Source: Nigrospora sphaerica (taxonomy: Eukaryota; Ascomycota; Sordariomycetes; Amphisphaeriales; Apiosporaceae). From it: a stretch of DNA of 64,000 nt. The notes beneath the pieces are model-generated. The model was not told where the DNA came from. It made no database searches and saw only the letters and a program-made list of their open reading frames with translations. The first letter of the stretch is position 1. Each line of letters opens with the position of its first letter. Of this stretch, positions 12,118 to 23,873 are shown in pieces. The translations under genes were made by a program, and so were the position numbers. The stretch lies in NCBI GenBank assembly GCA_018287875.1, contig JAGVVL010000027.1, positions 1,426,001 through 1,490,000 on the forward strand, written 5' to 3'.

Positions 12118-12407
12118 TGTTACAGCTGGCTACCCTCTCACATTTGGGAGCCATCCTGAGTAAGGCTGTGGCGGATGGCCTACTTGAGTCGGGTCGACTG
12201 AAACGGGTCGTAGATTACCTTTACTGAGCAGAGAAAGAGTAAAGAGCGAATGAGGGACATTGTTTTTGCATGATGGATTGCAGAAGTACGATAAAATGTA
12301 GAAGTATAAAGTATTCGTGGCTCACAGACCACGGCGGATGCAGCATATCGATCCGCCGTGGTCCATACGTTCCCAGGCCCTTGTACCTATCTACCCATGC
12401 CGTAACA
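12118..12407 (-). mobile_element. Solo LTR, family C
   Basis: A 290-bp unit; on the minus strand it starts TGTTACGGCATGGGTA and ends TGTAACA. Flanks are GCCCT (12113-12117) and GTCCT (12408-12412), a 5-bp target duplication with one mismatch. Its outer 30 bp are nearly identical to the end of the family A LTRs at 36167-36383 and 44323-44521, but the interior differs, so it is a related family. Confidence 0.7.
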
Positions 12408-12517
12408 GTCCTCATAGATAGCATAGTGGATGTCAATGAAAGATGAAGAATAAACCCGAATTCCACGGGGTGGCAAGGTATATTAACTCCAAAATACATG
12501 GCAACATTAAATCCAGA

Positions 12518-13846
12518 TCAGTTGCCAGCGTTACAGCCTTGCTCCTTGACATTCATCCCTTGGCCCATTCCGTTGCTCATTCCGTGGCCCATTCCGTGGC
12601 CCATTCCGTGGTTCATCCCGTGGCCGTTTTGAGATGTGCCATTTCCATGCCCATCTACCGCTTCTTCGTTGGAGGCTTTCGTCTTACCTAGCGCCTCATT
12701 TCGCGACGTGCTCATGGGGTCGAAGTAAGGTGCCTCCCCGATGCCCACGGCGCGGTTGCCCGACCGTTCACCGAGGTCCATGTAGTCAAAAGTAGCACGG
12801 TGGAAGGTACTGCGGTTGTCCCAGATGGCTGTGCGGTTTGTTAGCGAGTCGGCACACGGCCGGGGGCCGGGAGATGAGGGGACGGGAGAGACGAACCAAT
12901 GTCATGCGGGTTCCGCCACTTGAAGCGGACCTGTAGGTCGTGGTTATCTTGGATCATTGCGTAGAACTTCTTGAGCAGCTCGTCCGACTCTTGCGGGTTC
13001 AGTTCGTTGATACGCTTGGAAAACTGGCCGACTGAGTAGATGCTGCGCCAGCCCGTGACGGGGTTAGTGCGGACGACGGGGTGGACGGCGGTCAGGTCGC
13101 GGCCCACGTTAAGGGGGCTGCCGCGGGCGCCCTCCTCGATCTGCTCGCCGCGGCGCTCTATAGCCATGCGCACGCAGTCGGCACGGCAGGTGACGGTGAG
13201 GCCGTCGACAAACTGCCGGTACGCCTCGGACAGGCGGTTGTACAGCTCATAGCCCGAGGCCCACAGCGTGTCGCCGCCCGTCTCGGGCAGCTGCAGGATA
13301 CGCAGGGACGTGTAGTCAGCCGGCACCGGCTCGAACTGGATGTCCGAGTGCCACTCGGCCGCGTCAAAGCGCCGCTTGTCCATGTTGGGCATTTTGCTGA
13401 ACATGTATTTGAAGCCGACCGAGTTCACGTAACTGATGTGCCGGTCCGGCGTTCCACCCTCGGGCACGTGGGCCGGCGCCAGCGGGAAGATATGCACCGA
13501 CGACGAGCTGGGCTTGCCCGCCAGCTGGCCCAGCCGGTCGACAAAGTCCTTTTGCAGCTCATTGGTGAGGTTGGTCTGAGACCGAAAGAAGACGACGCCG
13601 CGACGGGAGACTTGGGGCAAAAGGTTCAGACGGGGCCCCTCTCGTTTTCTCGGGAGGCATGCCAGACTTACTGGTGATGGCCAGGTCGCGGAGCAGCTCG
13701 TCGGCGTTTTCAGCCTTCATTAGGTCGTCGACAATATTGATATTGAGGAACTCGCGGCCGATCTCGGGCGTGGTATCCTCGTAAGAGAACTTGTCGAGTG
13801 CCCCGCTGAGTTCTAGCGGCTTGCGGTGTTGTGGATGAGCCATCAT
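12518..13846 (-). CDS. TauD-type Fe(II)/2-oxoglutarate dioxygenase with His/Met/Gly-rich tail
   Basis: Predicted non-haem iron oxygenase of 399 residues. Exons: 13846-13672, 13610-12897, 12828-12518; introns of 61 and 68 bp. The metal site is seen as EWHSDIQFEP (His-x-Asp) and the distal His in STFHRATFDY. HPVVRTNPVTGW and the FTD-region Arg fit the TauD fold. The last 60 residues are unusual: GHGMNHGMGHGMGHGM and similar units, encoded by a short tandem repeat at 12555-12620. Family members oxidise sulfonates or other small acids; in bacteria a related oxygenase works with isocyanide synthases. The DIT1-type synthase 13.5 kb away makes such a role plausible but unproven. An in-frame ATG at 13879 is an alternative start. 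Confidence 0.9.
12555..12620. repeat. 12-bp-type tandem repeat encoding HGM/GMG units
   Basis: Consecutive CCCATTCCGTGG/CTCATTCCGTGG units lie inside the last exon of the TauD gene and encode the His-Gly-Met tail on the minus strand. The length of such a tract is likely to vary between strains. Confidence 0.8.
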
Positions 13847-15899
13847 GAAACCAAGTGTATGTGTGAAGAAGCTGGACAAAGGTTGTCTGTGTGGTATGGC
13901 CTCTCAATGCCGTCTCAGGCCCTTGAAGATAGGTCTTTTATGCCCAAGTGGGTATTTGTGCCGTAAGCTGAAGGAGCGGAGGCGAAGATAGAGCTGGGAA
14001 AAGACTCGACTCGTTGGTTGCGAATCTTACCCGGCGCCATCGTCGCGGCCTCGTTGCGGAGAGAGGGCTGGGCAGATCGAGACTTGCCAGCCGCATCCCA
14101 CACAGCGGCGTGGCTATGCCAGCTAGGAAGGTGGTCAGCTCGAGCCAGCATCGAGATCCTATACGGAGCCACCGCGGGCTTGAATCTTAGTTGCTGCACA
14201 CACCGAAGATGCGCGCGGTGGTTTCCATGATTGTCAACAAGATAGACCGGCGGTTCTTGGCGGCTGATGGCTATCAAACCATGAGAGCGTTAGCGCGTGC
14301 GCTGCTTATGGAGGCGCTGTCGGTTAGGAATCGGGGCATGTACCGCCAGGCAGAGGGTACTTGAGTTGTTTCGGCCGCTTACGGGTCCGACGTACCGTGG
14401 GCGATCCGCTACCCATTTCCTGGGAACTAACAGGGATCTGGCGGCCCTCGACAGGGTTCAGCGCCGATTGGGCGGGCGGATCCTCGACCCATCCAGCCAA
14501 ACGTGAGACAGTACACAGTACATATGCCACCTATGCAACTTCGTACGGGAGCCTTCAGGCCACCTCAATAACTTACCCCTGTCCCCGTTGATAGGGCAGA
14601 GTGTCCAGGAGAATGGGGCACGGGCAACCAACCCCGTGCTGGATAGCGGGGCTCCAGGCTGAACCCCACGCGCCCCCCCCCCCCCCCACGCCCCCCGGTT
14701 CATGCTGGACCGGTGATGGATTCAGGACCCCGGTTTGCAAATCTCACACCGCCTCCGCTATATCTTCTCAAACCTGCGTATTCCTTCTCATGTGAACCCT
14801 TGCCGTCATGTGTCCCCCGCGGCACGTATTGTGCCGTGTAGTATCTGGGGCGCGTAAGCTGAGAGCTAGGCAAATAGAATGGAACGGGATCGATGTATTA
14901 CCGCCGTATTGGGATGGTGCCCCACCTCCTGAGGGGCATCTGGCGTGCAAGAGTCCATCTATATACGTAGATTGCATTGCGATGCCCCTCATATCTAGCC
15001 TGGTGGTAACCTAATGTCCGAACTGCAGCCGTGGTTCCTCCGTACGAGCTCGTGCCCAGTGAAAGTGTTGAGGCTAGTCTCGGCCGTGATGGGAAGGTAT
15101 TATGTGCCTTAGCATAGTACATCGAGGTCGGGAAACTCGGTGGATGTGTCGAGGCCAATGGTGGCCAGGTAGGTGACATCGTGTGAGCTTGTGCTTGAAT
15201 GTGAGGCCGGTGCCGAGCATTGTAACCAGGTACGCCACGATGGCTTGGTTAGGATAGGCGAAGTTTAACGCCTTTGCCCAGGGCACAGCTGAAAGCTGAA
15301 GGTTCTGGGCCGCAACGCCCGCATGCCGCCACTCGGTCCTAGGTCATCGTTTCATGGAGCGAGGGTGGCTTCTCTGTCGCGGTCTCTGGGTCCGGCGGCG
15401 GCGCTGCTGACAGGCGCCCCACGCCAAGCCGATTCTGTGTCTGCGAGTTCCGTCTCGGCGGACGGTGGCTAGCCTTGCATACCGGCGCCCCTAAGGACGA
15501 GAACATCATGCATAGCCGCGCCCAAACCCTCGGAGCCCAGTGTACATGCCAGATACCAAATCCGGGCGCAGCGAGTGCAACGTACTTCTGACGTGTGCAG
15601 CTGCATGCGGCCCTTGACCCAGCCTCGGTCTAGTGCATAGACGGGTGGATTGACAGTGGGCCAGACCGCCCGCGACGCCCAACGTAGAACCGAGCCGACG
15701 GGTCTCGCGTCGGAGACAGAAATGTCAGTGTAGCCGGCTGCCCTGGCCGCCGCGTGGCCAACAAGTCCTCGTGTCCGAGGCTTAAAAGCGTTTCCCCGAC
15801 TTTCAGGGCGGTCGGGCTGGGCCCAGAAGCCCCCCCTTTCACTCTCGTGACCATTCGTTCTCGCCTGCTTCCCCTTCCGATCCGAACTCACCCTCTCAC
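13847..15899. other. Two-kilobase intergenic region between TauD gene and MFS gene
   Basis: The two genes are divergently transcribed, so this is a shared upstream region. It contains a run of 15 C at about 14671-14688 and a dispersed repeat (14891-14980). I find no convincing gene; the open frames lack domains and overlap on both strands. Confidence 0.45.
14891..14980 (-). repeat. Dispersed repeat, single copy (family with 58354-58630)
   Basis: The reverse complement aligns with each unit of the tandem pair next to the NRPS (shared core CGCCAGATGCCCCTC and CGGCGGTAAT). It lies upstream of the MFS gene. Function unknown. Confidence 0.65.
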
Positions 15900-17694
15900 A
15901 TGACCATGTCCGCCGCGGAAGCCCAATCGCCCGCCGCCGCCGCCGCGTATTCGGGTTTCTCCCCCGGGCGCCGCCGCTTCATCGTTGGCCTCGTCAGCGC
16001 GGCGGGCCTCCTGGGCCCGCTGGCCGGCGGGATCTACCTGCCGGCGCTGCCCGTGCTGGCGCGCGACTTCGCCGTGAGCGGCACCGCCATAAACGCCACC
16101 GTTTCGGCCTTCATGGCCCTGTGTGCCGTCGCGCCGCTGTTCTGGTCCGCCTTCGCCGACTGGAAGGGCCGCCGCCCCCTGTACATCCTGTCGCTCGCCG
16201 TTTACCTCGCCTCCAACATCCTGCTGGCCGCCCTGCCCGCCAACTTCGGCGCCCTGGTCTTCCTGCGCATGGTACAGGCCTTCGGCTGCTCGTCCGTCAT
16301 ATCACTTGGGGCCGGCACCGTCGCTGATGTGTGTGGCCTTCTTGTTCCCGGTGCCCCCTCTTCCGGGTCCGCTTTCCCACCGTTGGCATTGCCTTTGCTT
16401 ACCTGCGCGAATAGGTGACGGAACCGGCCCGCCGCGGTTCCGCGATGGCGGTATTCCTGATTGGTCCTAACCTGGGCCCGACCCTTGGCCCCGTGCTTGG
16501 TGGTGTCATCGCGGGGCAGGCATCCTGGCGATGGACGTTTGGACTGTTGTGTAAGCCCGCCCGATATGCCCGTCGAGAGGCCCAGTGAGGGAGTGCACCG
16601 TGGGAAAGCTAACGGCCCGTTCGCGACAGGCGTCCTGGTCGGCGTGACTTGGCTGGTCGTCGTCCTGGCTCTCCCCGAGACCCTTAGATCCCGCGTCGGG
16701 AACGGTAGCGTCTACGCGGGCCAAGGCCCCCTCCTCCTCCCGATCCGGTTCTCTTCGCCGCTCGCACCGCCCGAAGATCGCGGGCCGCCCCCGCCCCGGC
16801 CGTCAATCGCGCTGTTCTGGCGGCTCCTGTGTTACCCGCCCATCGGCATCTCGTCCGTGTACAACGCCCTGTTGTTCGCTAACTATTTCGCCGTGGCCGT
16901 TGACCTCCCCGTGACCCTGACAGACAGCTACCACTGGTCCACTACCGCTGTCGGCGGCGGATACGTCGCCCTCGGTGTCGCCATCATCCTCGGTTCGCTC
17001 GTCACGGGCCGCTTCTCCGACTGGCGCCGAGCCCGCCTGGCCCGGAAGAGCGCCACCGGCCACGTCGAGCCCGAGGCCCGCCTCCTCGACCACATCTGGG
17101 GCGCGCTGCTCTGCGGCGCCGGCTCTGTTATGTACGGCTGGTGTGCCGCCCACCGCGTGCATCCCGCGGCCCTCATCGTCGCTACCTTCCTCAGTATGTT
17201 GTTTTGCCCAGACGCCCAGCCGCGTTGCTTGCCGCGTATTTTTGTTGACATTTGGCCATACAGATGGCTTTGGCATGTCGTCCGTACTCGTTGGGACGTT
17301 CGCGTTCCTGACGGAATGCGCACCCCAGGCCGCCGCCGGCGCCATGGCGTTGGAGAACATGGTCAGAAACCCGGCGGCGGCGGTAGCGGCCGTTGTGACA
17401 CCGCCACTGGTTGCCAAAATGGGAATTGGATGGTTCTTCACCGGGTTCTCACTCGTGTCGGTGGGGAGCGTTGGACTGGGTGCTCTTGGTAAGCCACAGT
17501 TCTACACTAACACATCCAATCACCGGAATGACTACGTCGTAGCTAACGTCCCGGCAGCACTTTCTATATACGGGCCGCAGTGGAGGGCGAAGTTCGTTTC
17601 GGCTGCGTCGCCCGCCGCCGCCACCGCCCCAAGCAGTGGTACACTGACCCCAGGTGAGAAGCCCGAGCCGGAGCCGAAAACGTCCGACGTGTGA
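15900..17694 (+). CDS. MFS drug:H+ antiporter, DHA1 family (Dtr1/Qdr-like exporter)
   Basis: Predicted plasma-membrane or prospore-membrane exporter of 496 residues. Exons: 15900-16328, 16415-16550, 16630-17193, 17264-17488, 17558-17694; four introns of 69-86 bp. Evidence for the family: GGIYLPALPVLARDF at the first helix, FADWKGRRPLYI (MFS motif A), RMVQAFGCSSV, GPNLGPTLGPVLGG (antiporter motif C region) and the cytosolic loop LPETLRSRVGNGS. That loop is typical of Qdr/Dtr1-type DHA1 transporters; yeast Dtr1 exports bisformyl-dityrosine. A second ATG two codons downstream (15906) could also serve. With the DIT1-type synthase and the DIT2-like P450 nearby it fits as the product exporter. Confidence 0.88.
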
Positions 17695-18904
17695 CCGCGA
17701 CCCTGGGGAGAAATGAAGGTACATGAGTTCAAGCAGGGCGCCGTAGCCAATTCCAGTACCTATGAAGAAGTCGACATTCAACGCAGCATACTGTCAGTAG
17801 CCGTACATAGACCTCCCAATTAGACTTGAACTGTGCTGTCCCACGCAAGCAAAATGTGGCAAACCGCGTAAGCCCGGTTGTTGTTTTAGCCCGTTGACGT
17901 CCTCGAAGATGCGTCTTTAGCGGAGATTCCGACTTGCGTCCTGTTCGGTATCGTGGGAATGCCAAGAAAACCAGTGGTTCTAATCCAATTAGCTTTCCTG
18001 TACGCGGCTGTGCTTCATCCTTCGCATGGGGTGGCTGGGCATATCGCATCCCACCCATTATCCCTTGCATCCCACTCTGACATAATTCCGTTTTTGAAGG
18101 CTCCCCGATTGGGCCTCCTGTGTGACTGGCGCCTGCAGCCTGACCGCAGTCTCGAGACTGGGCGCGCCCAGGTGCCAAGAACCCCCTCCCGGTTTGCCTT
18201 TACGCAGGGCTGGCCCGAAGGATTCCGCGCCACTAGAGTTTTCTCGCCTAACGTCTGTAGCTTTTCTGCAATTTCGAGAATGGGCGCGCCCGGGCGCCAA
18301 GAACCCCTCCCGGTTTCTCTTTACGCAAGGCTGGCCCGAAGGATTCCGCGGCGCTAGACTTTCCCGCCCAGCGCCTCCTGTCAGCTGAGTGTAACGGACG
18401 AGGTGGCGTCGTCGACCTGCACCGCGGTCTCCGCTTATTCGTTACCTCTTTGTTTCATCCCACTGCGGCATTTCCCGGAGTTCGAGTAGCCCTAAGTAAA
18501 GTAGGCTGCATACTTTTACGACGCTGGCAGGCTCGCTTCGCTTTCAAGCCCATGCATGAGCCGCTTGGCAAGAGGAATAGCCGAGGCGCGCGTGGGTTCA
18601 TGTTAGTGAGCAACCCGGGTACGAATTTGCTCATCTATGATGCATATTGACGAATATGACAAAAGCAGCGTGGGAGCAAGAAGGCGCCATTGCATAAAAC
18701 ATGAGTCAGGCCCAGCTCTCCTCTCGGTGCTTAGATATCGGCATAATATAGAACTTGTCCTTGGTAGCAATAGGACTGGGGATGGAGGAGACGGTCGAGA
18801 GTTACGCAAGGCCGCCCGGGATTCGCAGTGTGTTGCCCATGTTTTATTCATTCTTGACTATATTGTATCTTGTTTATCTAGATAGCGGTCCATCTCACCC
18901 TGAT
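17695..18904. other. Intergenic region with a direct repeat
   Basis: No supported gene. Contains the two repeat units at 18152-18249 and 18274-18368. The MFS gene and the SDR gene converge on it. Confidence 0.45.
18152..18368. repeat. Direct repeat, two units of about 95 bp
   Basis: Unit 1 (18152-18249) and unit 2 (18274-18368) share TCGAGA-TGGGCGCGCCC, GCCAAGAACCCC and CTGGCCCGAAGGATTCCGCG in the same order at about 85% identity. Both are GC-rich and lie between convergent genes. Confidence 0.75.
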
Positions 18905-19962
18905 TTACTGGTCCTTTGACTCCGCCGACATCGCCATGCCACCCATCTTGGGGTGGTCCGTTCTCCCGGCCGTGTACTAGGGCGCCGCGTCAGTACAAGA
19001 CTTCTAAGGATGATTTCTGTCCTTTGGGGAAGGGGGGGAGAGGGGGAGGTAACGTACGCCACCGTCGATGGGCAGGATGGCGCCCGTAATCCAGCGGGCC
19101 TCGGGACTGGTGAGGAACATGATAGCGTGGCCGATGTCCCAAGCGGTACCTTCGTACTTGAGGAAGGCCAGGTTCTTGCGCTCATGGCGCATCTCCTCGG
19201 TCATGCCGCGGCTGCGCGCCATGGGCGTGTAGGCCATGCCGGGGCAGACGCAGTTGACGCGGATGCCGGCTGGCCCGTGGTGGCCTGCCATGGCGCGCGT
19301 CATCTGCACGATGGCTCCTTTCGCCGTCGGATAAAAGACGGACGGGCTGCCCGCCGTAAGTCCGCACACAGAGCTCATGTTCACGATGGCGCCCTTGCCC
19401 CGCGAGGCCATGGCCGGCACCGCGTACTTGGCCATCTGCACCATGGACGTCACGTTGTAATGGAAGTCGGCGTTGAAGGCGTCGATCGATACCGTCTCAG
19501 CCGTGCCCTGCGCGCCGCCAATGCCCACTGGAAGGGGGAGCCGTCAGTGCCAGACACTGGAGCGGATCCTGAAACGGGGGCCGGGGGTGAAAACTGAAAC
19601 AAAACGGCAAGAGCGTCCACGACGGCCGTTCAGCACAAGAACTCACCAATGTTGACCAGGATGTCCACCTGCCCGAACAGCTCGAGCGTCCGCGCCACGG
19701 CGGCCTTGCACTCGGCATCGACGGTCACGTCGGCCTGGACGACCTCGGATACGCCGCCCTCGGCGTCGATCATGCGCTTGGTCTCGGCGGCGGCCTCGGG
19801 GTCGCGGTCGACGATGGCGACCTTGGCGCCGTGGCGGGCAAGCAGCACCGCCGTCGCGCTGCCGTTGCCCACCTCGTTCTTCATGCGCGACCCGGCCCCC
19901 GTAATGATGGCCACCTCGCCCGTGAAGTCAAACGAGCGCGGGGGGGTGTTGGATGCGGCCAT
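18905..19962 (-). CDS. Short-chain dehydrogenase/reductase (SDR)
   Basis: Predicted NAD(P)-dependent oxidoreductase of 285 residues. Exons: 19962-19647, 19527-19058, 18976-18905; introns of 119 and 81 bp. The Rossmann dinucleotide motif is TGAGSRMKNEVGNG: a six-residue insert separates the usual TGxxx and GxG parts. The Asp of AIVDRDPE at the end of strand 2 suggests NAD(H). ILVNIVGIGG corresponds to the NNAG strand. The Ser is in NMSSVCG and the Tyr-x3-Lys in YPTAKGAIV. The C-terminus is PIDGGYTAGR. An upstream in-frame ATG (20007) is possible. Substrate unknown; position suggests a tailoring role in the cluster. Confidence 0.88.
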
Positions 19963-21186
19963 GGCGGGTGGTTGGTGGGATGGGCGGGAGGGGGAGTAGC
20001 TGGGCACGGGGGGCAGGAGAGGGGAGTTGAGGATGAGTGACTCTGGAGGAGGTGGAATGGACGGTTGGTCAAGGAGCTGTAAACCTGTGAAGATACGCCT
20101 ATTTGTCTACCGTCTCTCCTTCTAAAGCATATGGGCATCATCCATAGTGCAATTCTCGAACCGATCGCGGCGTTAAATACGTGGTGGCACGGAGGTGCCC
20201 ACGGGTCCATAGCCTCGTCCCATGTACGCGATGCCTCTGTACTTCGCTGAGGTTGTTTCCTCGCACACACCAGAGGGCCGCCGAACGATACCTCATTGCG
20301 CCGCAGGCTAGTATGGTGTTTCCGTGTACGACCGGGATGCGACTCTTTGCAAGATGAGATTGTGGTTCAGCCCCATGCGCTGACGGTGGAGAGACGCTGC
20401 CGCCGTAGGCGCAAGGCTCTTAGTGTCGACCAATTGTAGTCGGCTGATGTTGTATCTGAGATAAGCCCGGGGCCCGGGGTTTTAGAGGGAAGTCGAGGGT
20501 ACTTGTGGGGGTTTGCGGGCATTTCTTAGCCGGTTAGCAGGCATCCAGGCTGATGGCTGCTGTGGCTCGTAAGTGCGTCTCCACTCGGGCCCCGAGAAGT
20601 TGCTAATGAGGGCGATCCAACTGCCCCACTGCAAAGGCCGTGAGGGGCCCCGGCAGGGCTGCTAGTACGTGCTTACTGTTGAGGAGACCCCAAGCTGACG
20701 GGTCCAGCCGCTACTGCGAATCCACCTCCCGTTTTCCGGCTCTTGGCCCGCCTTGTGGGCTCTGACTCCCCTCATCTCGCCTGCGCCCCCGCGCCCAACC
20801 GAGCCGGTGGGCGCGAGGGTGCGGCCGTGAAGGATGGACGAGGTCTGGTCGGGTCCAGGCGCCCTCTCGGAACTGAGGAGTGGGCAGCTGTATCGCGTTC
20901 CATCCCACGTCACAGGGCTTATCGTGCATGGGCTGGCCGGCCTGTGGCGCTCCCTGCCGCCGGGTCGCATTGCTGCGCCGGGTTGGCGGACAGGAGGGGG
21001 GCAAAACTTGCTCAATCTTGCGCAGCCGTTGCCCCACGGGCGATGAATGAAGGCGCGCCATGGTATGAAACGGGTGCGCAGTACATTCCAGGAATTGATG
21101 CTCGAAGTAATCCCGCGACCAGCCATCTCTAAACTCAACCACCAGCAGCTGCTGCTCGTGAACGCTACGTTACTCATCCCAGCACC
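19963..21186. other. Divergent upstream region of SDR and Atg22-like genes
   Basis: No gene supported. Several overlapping short frames on both strands around 20660-21210 lack domain content. It probably contains the promoters of both flanking genes. Confidence 0.45.
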
Positions 21187-23303
21187 ATGTCGAGTCGATC
21201 CGGGAAGCACCTAGCCACAGTCCAGGACTCGTCCCTGGGCCGTAGTGACGGCGAGTTGGAGCGGGGAGACGAAGAGTCCGTCGGACTGGACCAGGAGCTC
21301 GCCCAGGCGCAGCAACCCTTCGGCTCCTCCAAGGCCCTGTGGGGCTGGCTGGTCCTCAACCTCTCGGTGCGTATTCCCCCCTCTGCCACTCGGGGAGACG
21401 CCGTTGCGCCCATACGAAGTCCTACAGGATCGTGACCCCGGGGTAGAACCTCGCACGGCGGGCGTGCAAGCATGACGCAAGCTGAAACCACCACGCCGTT
21501 GTGCAGACGGGCCCGACCAGCAGCATGATCTTCACCTACCTGCCGGCGGCGATTCAAACCGTCGCCAACGCCGTCGGCCATATCCCCGGCTCGGCCGATT
21601 CCTGCGCCGCTATTGGCCCTATCACCTGCCTTGTCCGCTTTGGCTCGCGCGAGGTCGACTACCTCACGTACTTGTAAGTCACCGCGGCGGTCACGCCATG
21701 TAGCCGGTGACGGGCGGGACGCTAACTTTTCGGTGGTGCGCAGCCTCTACCTCAGCAGCCTGGCGCGCGGCCTCGAGGCCGTTGCCTGCATTCTGGTCTC
21801 AGGCCTCGCTGACTACGCGCGCCACCGCAAGCCCATGCTCATGGGCGCCATTTACCTGTACGGGGCGCTGTCGCTGCCGCTGGCCGGCCTCGTCGGCGCT
21901 ACCTATGGCACTCTCACCACCCTGTCGGCCCTGTACTGCGCCTCTACCGTCGTCATGGGCGTCTGGATGATCATTCAGGCCTCATACATCCCTATTTTCA
22001 TGGGCTCGGCGCGAGGCCCGGCGACGGCGGGGGCCAGCACCGGCGACGACCACGGCCCCCATGACGGCCGTCCGGGAGCCTCTGGCGCCCGCGGCGCCCG
22101 CGCGAGCACCTGGGGCATCGTCATCAACAACATAGGCATGATCGCCTCGGTGCTCGTTGGCGTCATTGTCGCCTACGCGCAAGCTCCCACGCCAGACATG
22201 GGATTCAAGAGGTTGGTCCCCCAGACTCGGTCGGGTCTCGCCCATTGGGCCGCCCTTTGGGCTCGCTCCATCCCAAGCTAACTCCCATGCCTTCAGCTAT
22301 CTTCTGGCCATGACCATCGGTGGTGTAGCCACAAGTAAGTCGGCTCCTGGGCGCGCGCGTCGCACCCGTTGCAATCCCTACTCCTGGTACTCGGCGCTTG
22401 TTATCGGCAACCGCGATTCATAGGCACCAGCAGCCTCGCAGCAAGGCTCTCCGCTAAGCACTCTGCATCTAGTTGTCATCGCCGCTGTTGGTCACTATCT
22501 CCTTCCGAGCGTTCCCGGCGCACCCAGGCCCCGTGGCCAAAGCATATTTTCGCTACCTGTGCAAACATGTACGTTTCACTTTTCCCCAGCTCTCATGCAT
22601 CCTTTGTCGTAAATCCACCGAGCAAGTACTAACCCAGGCGGCCCATGTACTAGGCTGGCGCCTTGCGCGCGCTGTATCCACGCACCCCGAGGCCTTTAAG
22701 TTCTGCGCCGGCTGGGCGCTATTTGACGGCGCGTGGTTTAACTTCGGCCCGCTGATGTCCTCACTGTTCCTCGAGACGACAGGCCTGCAGATGGGCGGCG
22801 GCCTGTTCTCTGTCTTCACGCTCGTCGGCGTAGTGGCCGGCTCGCTGGGGCCCCTGGCTTGGATGTACCTTTTCCCGCGCGTGCGCGTGCCCCTCAAGTC
22901 CTGGCTGTACCTGTTCCTCGGCGTGAACATCTTCTGTGTCTTCTGGGGCTGTCTGGGGATCAGCGGGTCCATCGCCATTGGTTTCAAGCGGCCTGCCGAA
23001 TTTTGGGTGCTCCAAATCCTCTTCATGAGCACCAACAGCGCGCTGCTGGCCTACAACCGCGTCGTCTTTGCCACCTTCATCCCCAAGGGCAGCGAGGCAC
23101 TATTCTCGGGTCTCATCTTCCTCCTCGACCTCCTCTCGGGCTGGGTGCTTCCCCTTGTCCAGGCTGAGATCCAAAACGCCACCCACAATCTGCGTTACTC
23201 GATGCTGCTGTCCTTGGGGCTTATGGTAGCCTCGGTTCCTTTCTTTGCATGGGTCCGCATCGAAAAAGGCGTAGCCGAGGCTAAAACGGCCGTTGTATTG
23301 TAG
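21187..23303 (+). CDS. Atg22-like MFS transporter
   Basis: Predicted multi-pass membrane protein of 532 residues. Exons: 21187-21366, 21507-21673, 21744-22211, 22297-22334, 22473-22568, 22654-23303. The last acceptor (TAG at 22651-22653) was chosen because it alone joins the frames. Family signs: a short hydrophilic N-terminus, GWLVLNLS at helix 1, TYLPAAIQTVAN, a long lumenal loop with Cys residues (SCAAIGPITCLVRFG), a loop before WGIVINNIGMI, and SHP-EAFKFCAGWALFDGAWFNFGPL. Yeast Atg22 exports amino acids from the vacuole; Atg22-like proteins also occur in secondary-metabolite clusters. A glycine/alanine/arginine-rich stretch (22010-22110) interrupts a loop. It may move a precursor or product across an internal membrane; this is an inference. 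Confidence 0.8.
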
Positions 23304-23873
23304 CTCACTGCGTCTGGGGGATGGTATCTGGCGGCATACCGTGCGGCTGATGGGTGACGGCATATTGGTCTTTCATGGACAACTCAACAGTTATGGCTGT
23401 CTCAGAAGGTCTTCGGAAGACTCTTCTGGCTACTGCCACGCACATGTGATTATGTGTATATACATCTAGTCGAGGGGATTTTCTCCTCTCTTCGGTTCTT
23501 TTTTCTATTCTATTTTTAGTTTCGTCACCTGTACAGCACCTGACAACAGTGTTAGCGGTGAATTATCGGTTTGTGCTAGTTAACATGCTTAAGAGACCTG
23601 GTTCATCTGTCTACCACATTTATATAGAAAGATTGACTTATTTTCTTGCCATCCGCAACTACGATCAGATTAGTAGAGCATGTTTTTCATATTTAGAGAA
23701 GCAGGCCCCAGAAGACTCCGATCCTGCCCAATGAATGCTTCAGCTAACAGGCAAGTCGTCTGTATGGTGATGATACTGGACTTTGAAAAGACTTCATACG
23801 CAGAACAATGTTCGAATCCAACATATGCCTCGTTGCTACACGTAAAAGCCGTAAAAGCCCGCCCACTGAGTAC
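23304..23873. other. Convergent intergenic region
   Basis: AT-rich 3' flanks of the Atg22-like gene and of P450-2. It contains T-runs at about 23500-23520 that could serve in 3' end formation. No gene seen. Confidence 0.4.

Noticed and set aside
13081..13677. Plus-strand frame of 198 codons
   Set aside because: Antisense to the TauD gene, whose exons and active-site motifs are clear.
14671..14688. Run of C residues
   Set aside because: A simple homopolymer; its length may also be a sequencing uncertainty. Nothing biological can be inferred.
20662..21210. Minus-strand frames upstream of the Atg22-like gene
   Set aside because: Several frames overlap on both strands, with biased composition and no splice or domain support.
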